A stretch of 64,000 bases of DNA, taken from the NCBI RefSeq assembly GCF_900172255.1, contig NZ_FWFU01000003.1, positions 620,001 to 684,000 on the forward strand. Direction: 5' to 3'. The position numbers were made by a program, and so were the translations under genes. Under the pieces are notes generated by a model, which was not told where the DNA came from, did no database searches, and saw only the letters and a list, made by a program, of their open reading frames with translations. Position 1 is the first letter of the stretch. Each line of letters starts with the position of its first letter. Of the stretch, positions 54,096 to 62,408 are shown piece by piece. This DNA comes from Roseovarius halotolerans. Lineage in GTDB: Bacteria > Pseudomonadota > Alphaproteobacteria > Rhodobacterales > Rhodobacteraceae.

Positions 54096-54603
54096 GCCAG
54101 ATACCCAATGTTCCTGCTTTGTTCTTGATAATTTCCCACGCCATCAGAGTCGAGTCCTGCGCATCGAAAACCGGCGCGCAACGCCAGCGGGTTTCGGCCG
54201 CGTTGCTGCCCATCTCCTCGGAAATCAGGCACAGGCCGGTCGTGCCCCCGTCCTTCGCCGCCAGCTGCAGGCGCCGTCCCGCGGTCAGGCTCAGGGGCTG
54301 GCTCAACTCGATCACCACCAGCGGGATCGCCCCGTCGCGCAGGGTTTCTTCCGCCACGCCAAGGGCTTCGAGCTGATTGTTTACCTGCGCGACCAGCAGT
54401 TTCGCGGGGTCGCAAAAGGCGCTCAGCCCGACCGGGTTGAGCACCTCGGGCCGCCAGGTCTCGTGGATCCACAACACATCCGACGCCGCCCGCGCGGCAG
54501 CAATGGCGGCAAAGCCGGTCGCCCCGGCCCCGCACGCCTCATGGACGCGGGCCTTGCGCAAGGGAAACGAGTCGAAAAGATCGGGCATCATGATGCCGAA
54601 CAT
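54010..54603 (-). CDS. imuA: ImuA, SOS mutagenesis protein
   Basis: This 197-residue protein matches ImuA of alphaproteobacteria: FPLRKARVHEACGAGATGFAA near the N-terminus, SDVLWIHETWRPEVLNPVGL and RRLQLAAKDGGTTGLCLISE. It is RecA-like in fold and works with ImuB and DnaE2 in lesion bypass. A perfect SOS box overlaps its first ATG (54603). ATGs at 54591 and 54588 are alternative starts. The exporter gene ends only 39 bases upstream. Confidence 0.9.
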   Translation of the reverse strand: MFGIMMPDLFDSFPLRKARVHEACGAGATGFAAIAAARAASDVLWIHETWRPEVLNPVGLSAFCDPAKLLVAQVNNQLEALGVAEETLRDGAIPLVVIELSQPLSLTAGRRLQLAAKDGGTTGLCLISEEMGSNAAETRWRCAPVFDAQDSTLMAWEIIKNKAGTLGIWHVRWDRTSRRLDVVSPVGERPGSARASG

Positions 54604-54612
54604 AATGTGAAC
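54598..54612 (-). promoter_or_regulatory. LexA SOS box on the imuA start codon
   Basis: On the minus strand the sequence is GTTC-ACATTAT-GTTC, an exact match to the alphaproteobacterial direct-repeat SOS box GTTC-N7-GTTC. The ATG of imuA at 54603-54601 lies inside the box. LexA bound here would block the imuA-imuB-dnaE2 operon. Confidence 0.88.
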
Positions 54613-54642
54613 ATCCGGCAGTTCAAAGGGGTAGCGCGCGCC

Positions 54643-55668
54643 TCAGCCCACCGCCAGCAGGTCCAGCCAGACCAGCGCCGCCAGCACCAGCCCCGCCAGG
54701 AACAGCGTCTCCGCCACGATCAGCGCGATCGCGCCGCCGCCCACCTGGATCACGTTGCGCAGGTCGGTCTTCATGCCCACCGCCGCGATCGCCGCCAGCA
54801 GCGCCCATGATGACAGCTTCGCCAGGAACGCCCCCGCCGCCTGCGGAATGAGTCCGAAGGAATTCAGCCCCGCCAGCACCAGGAACCCCAGCACGAAGCC
54901 CGGTATGATCGGCGGCCGCTTCTCGCCCGCACCGCTTTCGGGGTCGCGCCACCACAGCGCGATCAGCACCACCACCGGCGCCAGGAACGACACCCGGATC
55001 AGCTTGACCAGCGTCGAAGTCTCCCCGGCCGTGTCGGAAATCGAGAACCCCGCCCCGACCACCTGCGCCACGTCATGCACCGTCGCCCCGATAAAGGCCC
55101 CCGCCGTCAGCTCGTCAAAGCCCAGCGCATTGGTCAGGATCGGGTAAAGGATCATCGCCAGCGTCGACAGCACCGTCACCCCCAGCACCGTGAACAACAG
55201 GTTGCGCTCGGACCGCTCGTCCTTGGGCAGCACCGCCGCGATCGCCATCGCCGCCGAGGCCCCGCAGATCGCCACCGACCCGGCGGTCAGGATCGCAAAG
55301 CGCGGCCCCTGCCCGATCAGCCGCGCGAAAATCACGCCGAAAAGGATCGTCGCGACCACCCCGGCCACCAGCAGCGCGATCATCCCCCAGCCCAGCGAGG
55401 TCAGCATCTCGACGCTGATCCGCGCCCCGAGGATCGCCACCCCGAAACGCAGCACCGTGCGCGCGGTGAACCCGATGCCCTCGGCAGTCGGCCCCGGCTC
55501 GCTCAGGAAATTCAGCGCAATCCCGAACAGCAACGCCATCAGCATCGCCGGCGCGCCGTAATGCTCGGCCACGAACTGCGCCGCCAGCGCCACCAGCAAC
55601 GCCACCATCATGCCGGGAAACAGCCCGCGTGCCTTTGCCGCGATGCCCTCGAACCAGAAATTCATCAT
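54643..55668 (-). CDS. YeiH/UPF0324 family putative anion (sulfate) exporter
   Basis: This 341-residue polytopic membrane protein has about 9-10 hydrophobic segments. [17 protein letters not shown] and [19 protein letters not shown] are characteristic of the YeiH family, and [12 protein letters not shown] is also conserved. Members are annotated as putative sulfate exporters from their link to sulfur metabolism, without much direct proof. The GMC dehydrogenase gene lies 21 bases upstream on the same strand, so both may be one transcript. Confidence 0.88.
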   Translation of the reverse strand: MMNFWFEGIAAKARGLFPGMMVALLVALAAQFVAEHYGAPAMLMALLFGIALNFLSEPGPTAEGIGFTARTVLRFGVAILGARISVEMLTSLGWGMIALLVAGVVATILFGVIFARLIGQGPRFAILTAGSVAICGASAAMAIAAVLPKDERSERNLLFTVLGVTVLSTLAMILYPILTNALGFDELTAGAFIGATVHDVAQVVGAGFSISDTAGETSTLVKLIRVSFLAPVVVLIALWWRDPESGAGEKRPPIIPGFVLGFLVLAGLNSFGLIPQAAGAFLAKLSSWALLAAIAAVGMKTDLRNVIQVGGGAIALIVAETLFLAGLVLAALVWLDLLAVG

Positions 55669-55689
55669 GTCCTCACAGCTTCCGGGATG

Positions 55690-57321
55690 TCATGCGATCC
55701 CCTGCACCCGGCCCGCCTTGCGATCCTCCAGGATCATGTCCGAGGCCTTCTCGCCGATCATGATCGCAGGGGCGTTGGTGTTGCCCGAAACGATCTCGGG
55801 CATGATCGAACAATCCGCCACCCGCAACCCCTCGATCCCGTGCACCCGCAGCCGCGCATCGACCACGGCACCTTCGTCCGGACCCATCCGGCAGGTGCCG
55901 GTCGGGTGATAGATCGTCGTCGAATTGCTGCGCGCCCAGTCCAGCGTGCCCTCGTAATCGTCCATCCCGAGCGTGTCATCCGGCCGGAACGCCTCGGAAA
56001 TCTTGCTGTCCAGCGGCGCACAACGCGCGATCCTGCGCGCAATCCGGATGCCCTCCACGATGGTGCGGCAATCGGTTTCGCTCGACAGGTAATTCGGGTG
56101 GATCTTCGGGTAAACCCCCGCATCCCCCGATGCCAGGCGGATCTCGCCCCGGCTTTCGGGACGCAGCTGGCAGACCGACATGGTGAAGGCCGAGAACGGA
56201 TGCACCCCCTCGCCGGGGCTGTCCGCCGACCAGGGCTGGACGTGAAACTGGATATCGGGCGTCTCCACATGCTCGCCCGTGCGCAGGAACCCGGTGGCCA
56301 GGCTGGCCGCCATCGCCATCGGCCCCGACCGGAACATCGCGTATTTCAGCGCGATGCGCGCCTGGTTGAAAAGGCTGCGCACCTCGTCGTTCAGGGTCGG
56401 CTCATTGCACTTGAACACCAGCCGTGCCTGCAAATGGTCCTGCATGTTCTTGCCCACGGCGGTCATGTCGCGGCGCACGTCGATCCCGTGCTCGCGCAAC
56501 TGCTCGCCCTCGCCGATTCCCGACAGCATCAACAGTTGCGGCGACCCGATCGCCCCCGATGACAGGATCACCTCGCCTTCGGCCCTGACCACCTGTTCGC
56601 GCCCCGCCCCGTCGCGATAGGCCACACCGGTCGCGCGCGCGCCATCGAACAGAATGCGCTGCGCCGCCGCCCGCGTGACGATGGTCAGGTTCGGACGCGA
56701 CCGTGCCGGATTGAGAAACGCCACCGCGCTCGAACAGCGCCGCCCGTTGCGGGTGGTCAGCTGGAAGTATCCGACGCCTTCCTGCGTCGCGCCGTTGTAA
56801 TCTGGGTTGAACGGATACCCGGCCTCCTGCGCCGCCGCCACCCAGGCATCACAGATCGGCCTTTGCAGCCGCATGTTCGACACCGAAAGCGGCCCCTGGT
56901 CACCGTGAAAATCATCCGCCCCGCGCTCCTGGTTCTCGGATCGCTTGAACAGCGGCAGAACCTCGTCCCAGCCCCAGCCGGGATTGCCCATCTGTTGCCA
57001 GCGGTCGTAATCCTGCGGCTGGCCGCGCACGTAAAGCAGCCCGTTGAGCGATGACGACCCCCCCAGGACCTTGCCCCGCGGCCAGTCAAGCTGACGGCCG
57101 TTCAGCCCCGGATCGGGCTCGGTTCGGTAACACCAGTCCACCGACGGGTTATGCATCGTCTTGAAATAACCGACCGGGATATGGATCCACGGGTTCCAGT
57201 CCCGCCCCCCCGCTTCCAGCAGAACGACCTTCACCGAAGGATCGGCTGACAGGCGATTCGCCAGCACGCAGCCCGCAGAGCCTGCACCGACGATGACGTA
57301 ATCCGCTGAAATCCCCGACAT
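55690..57321 (-). CDS. GMC family flavin-dependent alcohol dehydrogenase (choline/isethionate dehydrogenase-like)
   Basis: This 543-residue FAD enzyme has an N-terminal dinucleotide motif [22 protein letters not shown] signature 1 is around [19 protein letters not shown], and signature 2 around [12 protein letters not shown]. The catalytic region is HPTGTCRMG, with [17 protein letters not shown] at the end. The start is ATG 57321, within the GGAGGAG...GGGAA region. It would oxidise a primary alcohol to an aldehyde. Divergent from it lies a TRAP importer with an IclR regulator. This set resembles isethionate clusters, where the GMC enzyme IseJ makes sulfoacetaldehyde; choline-like alcohols are the alternative. 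Confidence 0.9.
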   Translation of the reverse strand: MSGISADYVIVGAGSAGCVLANRLSADPSVKVVLLEAGGRDWNPWIHIPVGYFKTMHNPSVDWCYRTEPDPGLNGRQLDWPRGKVLGGSSSLNGLLYVRGQPQDYDRWQQMGNPGWGWDEVLPLFKRSENQERGADDFHGDQGPLSVSNMRLQRPICDAWVAAAQEAGYPFNPDYNGATQEGVGYFQLTTRNGRRCSSAVAFLNPARSRPNLTIVTRAAAQRILFDGARATGVAYRDGAGREQVVRAEGEVILSSGAIGSPQLLMLSGIGEGEQLREHGIDVRRDMTAVGKNMQDHLQARLVFKCNEPTLNDEVRSLFNQARIALKYAMFRSGPMAMAASLATGFLRTGEHVETPDIQFHVQPWSADSPGEGVHPFSAFTMSVCQLRPESRGEIRLASGDAGVYPKIHPNYLSSETDCRTIVEGIRIARRIARCAPLDSKISEAFRPDDTLGMDDYEGTLDWARSNSTTIYHPTGTCRMGPDEGAVVDARLRVHGIEGLRVADCSIMPEIVSGNTNAPAIMIGEKASDMILEDRKAGRVQGIA

Positions 57322-57437
57322 TTCCCGAAACTCCTCCTCACGGCGACAAGTGTTGAAAGTTTTTTCTTGCCACAGAGACCTTAGTTCGAGCAATATTGAG
57401 ACCGCAAGTATCAAAATTGCGCATTTGGGAGGAAACC

Positions 57438-58673
57438 ATGAAAGCATCAAAAGCCCTGAGCGGCATCAGCCGCAGGGACCTGTTCCGTTTGTCGGGCCAG
57501 TTCGGCCTGTCCTCGGTCGTGCTGGGCGCAGGCGCGCTCACTGGCGCGGTCACGCTTCCGTCGCTGGCGAAAGCCGCCGAAAGCACCTATGACAAGCGGT
57601 TCTCGAAGGAACCCAAACACACGCTCAAACTGGGCGCATCGGGCTTCAACGCCCGCAACCTGCTGATCGAACGCGCCGGCGTTCTCGAATTCGCGCGCGA
57701 CCTCGAAGAGCGCACCGAAGGCGAGATCCGCGTCGAATTCATCGGCGACAACCAGATTTGCGGGCAGCTTTCCTGCGTCGAGAAAACCCAGCTGGGTGTT
57801 GTCGACATGTATGCCGCCTCAACCCAGAACTCCGCCGGCGGCGCACCCTATCTCAATGTTCTCGATTACGCCTACATGTTCCCCAGCCGTGCGTCGCAGT
57901 ATCATTTCCTCTACAGCCCGGAATCGCAGCGCATCCTGCGCGAACCGCTTGAAAAGCGCCACGGGCTCAAGTTCCTGTTCAGCCATTGTGAATTGCGCGG
58001 CATCCAGCTCGGCCAGTCCTTTGCCGACAAGCCGACCGTGACCAAGCTCGAGGAACTGTTCGGCACCAAGAACCGCGTCACCGGCACACAGCTGGGCCGC
58101 ATCGCCATGCAGCAGCTCAACCTCAACCCGGTCCCGGTGGCCTGGGAAGAAACGCTCGACGGTCTCAAGCAGGGCCTGATCGACGGTGCCGAAACATGGG
58201 CCTCCGCCGTGGCCTATGCCAACATGGCGCCCGTGGTCAGCCAGTCGGTCGATCTCAAGTTCTTCTGCGGCACCGAGCATACCTCGATGTCGGCCAAGGT
58301 GTTCGACGCGATGGAGCCCCATCTGCAGGACGCGATCATGGAATCGGCCTATCTTGCGCAGGTCCATGTGCAGGCCGCCAACGAGGCCGCCCTGGTCAAG
58401 ACTGTGGGCTTCTCGGACCCGCAGTTGCCCGGCACGATCTTTGCCGAGAACAACGTGCGCCCGGCCTTCCTGGCCGACGATCAGGTCAAGATGGCCGAAG
58501 AAATGTGCTCGCCCGAGTTCAATCCCGAACCTTGGGCACAATGGCGCGAGCGCATCAACGGCTGGGCTGGCGGCATCGACACCTATCAGGAAATCTACGA
58601 TGTCGCGCGGCAGATTCCCAAGGATATGCTGCCCGAAAACGTCGAACCCCGCCGCTGGTGGCGTTCGGCCTGA
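57438..58673 (+). CDS. TRAP transporter substrate-binding protein (DctP type) 2
   Basis: This 411-residue receptor has a Tat-type signal (ISRRDLFRLSGQFGLSSVVL, cleavage near AKAAES). DctP features follow: GEIRVEFIGDNQICGQ, NRVTGTQLGRIAMQQL and DGLKQGLIDGAETW. ATG 57438 has GGGAGGA just upstream. It is longer than the usual 330 residues and belongs to a different subgroup from the receptor at 44227. It is the first gene of a TRAP operon and is divergent from the GMC dehydrogenase. A stem-loop follows its stop. Confidence 0.9.
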   Translation: MKASKALSGISRRDLFRLSGQFGLSSVVLGAGALTGAVTLPSLAKAAESTYDKRFSKEPKHTLKLGASGFNARNLLIERAGVLEFARDLEERTEGEIRVEFIGDNQICGQLSCVEKTQLGVVDMYAASTQNSAGGAPYLNVLDYAYMFPSRASQYHFLYSPESQRILREPLEKRHGLKFLFSHCELRGIQLGQSFADKPTVTKLEELFGTKNRVTGTQLGRIAMQQLNLNPVPVAWEETLDGLKQGLIDGAETWASAVAYANMAPVVSQSVDLKFFCGTEHTSMSAKVFDAMEPHLQDAIMESAYLAQVHVQAANEAALVKTVGFSDPQLPGTIFAENNVRPAFLADDQVKMAEEMCSPEFNPEPWAQWRERINGWAGGIDTYQEIYDVARQIPKDMLPENVEPRRWWRSA

Positions 58674-58688
58674 CGCGATAGCGTGGAA

Positions 58689-58715
58689 CCGGGCCGCCCT
58701 TTCGCGGTGGCCCGG
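58689..58715. other. Stem-loop after TRAP binding protein 2 gene
   Basis: The arms CCGGGCC (58689-58695) and GGCCCGG (58709-58715) are extended by further pairs towards the loop. It lies 16 bases behind the stop, with no T-run, in the gap before the small permease gene. Confidence 0.6.
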
Positions 58716-58777
58716 CGATCCGCGCACGGATCTCACTTCTGTTCGAGAAAACGGCCACCCAAAGGGAGGAACGGGGA

Positions 58778-59446
58778 ATGAGCGGCTTGTTCCAGGGCAC
58801 GGGAGAAATCCTCAGCGCCCTTTCATCAGGCGATTCATGGATGCTGTCCGAAGCGATGCGCCAACCGGCGATCTGGCCCCTCGGGCTGATCGCCATGCTG
58901 GGCGCGGCGGGACTGATCCTGCTGATCTATCAGATCAGCCCGTGGTTCGAGCGCAACTTCGAATCCACCGTGATGGTGATCTCCTATCTCGCCATCGGCG
59001 GCATCATCTTCGTCGAGGTCTTTCGCCGCTTCGTGCTGGAACAACAGGCGCCGTGGTCCACGACCCTGCCGCCCTTCCTGTTCCTCATCATGACGTGGTT
59101 CGGCTGCGCCTATAACGTCAAGCTGCGCACCCATCTGGCCTTTGCCGAGTTCCGCACCGCCATGCCGCGCGTCGGTCAACTGGCCTGCCTGCTGCTCGAT
59201 GCGCTGCTCTGGATCGGGTTTTCCTGGGTCGTGGTCGTGACCTCGTCGCGCGTCGTCGCGAATTCGGCGGCGAATTTCCAGATCATGCTGGGCACCGACA
59301 ATATCATGCAATGGTGGTTCCTGCTTTCGGTGCCGCTGGCCTTCACGATGCTGGTCGCACGGGTGCTCGAAAACCTGCTGATCGACCTTCGCAATTACCG
59401 CTCGGGCGAAACGCTGCTCCGGCAAGCCGTGATCGGAGGGGACTGA
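58778..59446 (+). CDS. TRAP transporter small permease (DctQ type) 2
   Basis: This 222-residue membrane protein has four main hydrophobic segments, including LIAMLGAAGLILLIYQI, FESTVMVISYLAIGGIIFVEVFRR, and a third around LLDALLWIGFSWVVVV. NVKLRTHLAFAEFRTAMP is the DctQ-like loop. The DctM gene starts one base after its stop. Confidence 0.88.
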   Translation: MSGLFQGTGEILSALSSGDSWMLSEAMRQPAIWPLGLIAMLGAAGLILLIYQISPWFERNFESTVMVISYLAIGGIIFVEVFRRFVLEQQAPWSTTLPPFLFLIMTWFGCAYNVKLRTHLAFAEFRTAMPRVGQLACLLLDALLWIGFSWVVVVTSSRVVANSAANFQIMLGTDNIMQWWFLLSVPLAFTMLVARVLENLLIDLRNYRSGETLLRQAVIGGD

Positions 59447-59447
59447 C

Positions 59448-60803
59448 ATGGCCGATTCAACAATCATCACGCTGATTTCACTGGGCGTCACGCTCTTCTT
59501 CATGCTCGGCGTGCCGGTCTTTCTGGTGATCGGCTACTGGGTCATCGGCATGTCCTTCTTCCTGGGCATGACGCTCGACAATATCGGCGCCGCGCTGGCG
59601 GATGTGTTCACCGACGGCTTCGCCCTGCTGGCGATGCCGCTCTTCATCCTCACCGGCGACCTCATCAACCGCTCCGGCATCGCCCGCAGGCTCAGCGATT
59701 TCGCCTATGCCTGCCTCGGCTGGATCCGTGGCGGGCTGGCGATGGCGGCACTCGGGGCCTGTGGCCTCTTCGCCGCGATCTCCGGCTCGAACTCTGCCAC
59801 CACCGCCACCATCGGCTCGATGCTCCACCCCGAAATGGTCAAGGGCGGCTATGACGAGCGCTTCTCGGCCGCCACAGCAGCGGCGGGCGGCACCGTCGGC
59901 ATCATCATCCCGCCCTCGATCATCTTCATCGTCTACGGCTTCCTCATGAACCTGCCGATCTCGGACCTCTTCGTCGCCGGGATCATCCCCGGCGCGATGA
60001 TGGTCGGGGCGATGATGCTCGCCTGCTTCCTGATCTGCTGGCGCAATGGCTGGGGCTTTCTCATTCCGCTGAGCCCGCTGCGTGTCCTCAAGACGGCGAT
60101 CGGCGCATGGCTCGGCTTCTTCGCCATCGGCCTCGTGCTCTGGGGCATCTATACCGGCAAGTTCTCACCCACCGAGGCCGCCGGCGTCACCGTGGGCTTC
60201 TGCGTGATCGTCGGCTTCCTGTGCCTGCCCCTGCACCGTATAACGGGCGGCAGCGCACATACCGACGTGTCGCAGAAATCCATCCCCCAGATGCTCGTGG
60301 TGCAAGGCTTCGGCCCGCTCGAACTCCCCTCGATCACCATGCGCTCGGCCCAGATCACCGGCATCCTTGCGCCCCTCATCGCCGTCTCGGTGGTGATGCA
60401 GCAGATCCTCTCGGTGCTCGGTGCGCAGGAGGCGATCAGCGGCTTCGTCACCTCGATGGGCGGCTATCACGCGGTGCTCTTCACCTCGATGGCGATCGTC
60501 TTCGTCTCGGGCATGGTGCTCGAAAGCCTGCCCGTCACCATCATCCTGGCCCCTATCCTGGCCCCCATCGCCCATTCCGTCGGGGTCGAGCCGGTCCAGT
60601 TCGCGGTGATCTTCCTCGTGGGCGCCTCGATCGGCTTCATCACCCCGCCCTACGGGCTCAACCTCTATGTGGCCTCCGGTGTCACTGGCGTTCCCTATTT
60701 CAGACTGCTGCGCTATACGGTCCCCTATCTTGTGGCCCTGTTGACGGTCTGGGTTATCGTCGCCCTTGTTCCCAGCCTCTCAACGGCGCTTCTGGCGAAC
60801 TGA
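59448..60803 (+). CDS. TRAP transporter large permease (DctM type) 2
   Basis: This 451-residue polytopic permease has GSNSATTATIGSMLHPEM, GGTVGIIIPPSIIFIVYGF and LPVTIILAPILAPIA, all DctM motifs. With the genes at 57438 and 58778 it completes a sodium-driven importer for an anionic ligand. An IclR regulator gene follows 15 bases later, probably in the same transcript. Confidence 0.92.
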   Translation: MADSTIITLISLGVTLFFMLGVPVFLVIGYWVIGMSFFLGMTLDNIGAALADVFTDGFALLAMPLFILTGDLINRSGIARRLSDFAYACLGWIRGGLAMAALGACGLFAAISGSNSATTATIGSMLHPEMVKGGYDERFSAATAAAGGTVGIIIPPSIIFIVYGFLMNLPISDLFVAGIIPGAMMVGAMMLACFLICWRNGWGFLIPLSPLRVLKTAIGAWLGFFAIGLVLWGIYTGKFSPTEAAGVTVGFCVIVGFLCLPLHRITGGSAHTDVSQKSIPQMLVVQGFGPLELPSITMRSAQITGILAPLIAVSVVMQQILSVLGAQEAISGFVTSMGGYHAVLFTSMAIVFVSGMVLESLPVTIILAPILAPIAHSVGVEPVQFAVIFLVGASIGFITPPYGLNLYVASGVTGVPYFRLLRYTVPYLVALLTVWVIVALVPSLSTALLAN

Positions 60804-60818
60804 CGAGGGGTTTCGCGC

Positions 60819-61598
60819 ATGGATGACGACAGGGCGTCAACGATCCCGACCAACCTTCGGCTCCTCCTGGTGATCGAGGAAATCTCCAAGGCCGGGGTGC
60901 CCGTCACCCCGACCGAGGTGAACATCGCTCTCGGCCTGCCCAAACCGACCATCCATCGCCTCTTCGCCACCCTCGAGGAAGAAGGCTTCCTGCAACGCGA
61001 CATGGACGGGCGGACCTATTCGCCCGGCCCCCGTCTGCGCACCATGTCAGGCGGAATCCTGTCCTCGCTGCGCATCCGCACGGCGCGACAGGCGATCCTG
61101 CGCCGCCTCAGCCGCGAGATCGGCGAGACCTGCAACATCGCCCTGCCCGACCGCGATGCGATGACCTATCTCGAACGGGTCGAAACCGAATGGCCGCTGC
61201 GCATCCAGCTGCCCATCGGCACGCGGGTGCCCTTCTATTGCACCGCCAGCGGCAAGATGTATCTCAGTTCGCTGACCCGTGCCCATCTTCTGAAATACCT
61301 CGCCGCAACGCCGCTCGATGCGCGCACCCCCAACACCCTCACCGACCACGATGCCCTATTCGCCGAACTGCGCGAAATCCGCCAGCAGGGCTATGCGCTC
61401 GACCGCGAGGAATTCATGGCCGACATGATCGCCCTCGCCGTGCCGGTGCCCGACACCAACGGGCGGCTGATGGCGACCCTCTCGTTCCATGCCCCGACCC
61501 AGCGCTTCACGATCCAGAAGGCGCTCGACTACCTTGACGCAATGCGCCGGGCGGCGGACGACCTTGCCGCGCTGGTCTCGGATACCGATCAGGAATAA
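60819..61598 (+). CDS. IclR family transcriptional regulator
   Basis: This 259-residue protein has an N-terminal winged helix (NLRLLLVIEEISKAGVPVTPTEVNIALGLPKPTIHRLFATLEEEGFL) and a GAF-like effector domain with IQLPIGTRVPFYCTASGKMYLS. It sits directly behind the TRAP permease and likely regulates this cluster in response to its substrate. Isethionate clusters are also known to carry an IclR-type regulator. Confidence 0.92.
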   Translation: MDDDRASTIPTNLRLLLVIEEISKAGVPVTPTEVNIALGLPKPTIHRLFATLEEEGFLQRDMDGRTYSPGPRLRTMSGGILSSLRIRTARQAILRRLSREIGETCNIALPDRDAMTYLERVETEWPLRIQLPIGTRVPFYCTASGKMYLSSLTRAHLLKYLAATPLDARTPNTLTDHDALFAELREIRQQGYALDREEFMADMIALAVPVPDTNGRLMATLSFHAPTQRFTIQKALDYLDAMRRAADDLAALVSDTDQE

Positions 61599-61629
61599 CC
61601 ATGCCCGCCCCCTGCCCCCGGCCCCTCTG

Positions 61630-62352
61630 ATGGAGATGCTCGCCGCCAGCGCGATCGTGATGCTTGCCGCGATCCTCCATGCCTGCACGGGCTTCGGCTT
61701 TTCGGTGCTGGCCACGCCCTTCCTGTTGCTGGTCTTCGACACCGCCGATGCGATCCAGATCAATATCGCCCTTTCGATCATGATCTCCGTGGTGCTGATG
61801 CCCCGCCTTCTGGCCGATATCGACACGGCGCTGCTCTGGCGGCTGCTGGCGGGCGGGATACTGGGCGCCCCGCTGGGGATACTGACCTACGTTTATGCGG
61901 ATCCCGATCATTTGCGCATGGGCATCGGGCTGTTGCTTCTGGCGTTCACCTTCTTCGTGCTGCGCAAGTTCCGCTTTCGGCGCAGCAACCGGCGCGACGT
62001 GCTGACCGGCGCGTTCTCGGGCGCGCTCACCAGCGGGCTGGGAATGCCGGGGCCGCCGCTCATGGTCTATTTCTCGGGCGCGCCGATCCCGCCGCGCGTG
62101 CTGCGCAGCACCACGCTCACCTGCTTCCTCATCACCTATTCGATCAGCCTCGCGCTCCAGATCGGGGTCGGCTCGGCCACCGGCGAGGTGCTTCGCGCCT
62201 CGCTGATCCTGGCCCCGGCCACCGGCGCGGGCGTGGTCCTGGGGCAGATGCTGTTCACCCGGATCGACACGGCCGTGTTCATGCGCCTGATCTACGGCCT
62301 GCTGATCCTGACCGGGCTCTACCTTGTGATCGCCTCCGCGCTGCGGTTCTGA
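61630..62352 (+). CDS. TauE/SafE family sulfite exporter-like membrane protein
   Basis: This 240-residue membrane protein has about seven to eight hydrophobic segments and the two internal repeats of the TauE/SafE family. The first starts LHACTGFGFSVLATPFLLLVF, and the second includes GAFSGALTSGLGMPGPPLMVYF. Members export sulfite, sulfoacetate or other small anions. It follows the IclR gene by 31 bases. Sulfite release would be needed if the cluster degrades a sulfonate. The start is ATG 61630, with ATG 61636 also possible. Confidence 0.87.
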   Translation: MEMLAASAIVMLAAILHACTGFGFSVLATPFLLLVFDTADAIQINIALSIMISVVLMPRLLADIDTALLWRLLAGGILGAPLGILTYVYADPDHLRMGIGLLLLAFTFFVLRKFRFRRSNRRDVLTGAFSGALTSGLGMPGPPLMVYFSGAPIPPRVLRSTTLTCFLITYSISLALQIGVGSATGEVLRASLILAPATGAGVVLGQMLFTRIDTAVFMRLIYGLLILTGLYLVIASALRF

Positions 62353-62408
62353 CCCCCGCCAATCATCGCCTTGCACTTTCCGTCCATCGCCGCTCATATG
62401 GCGCTGGC

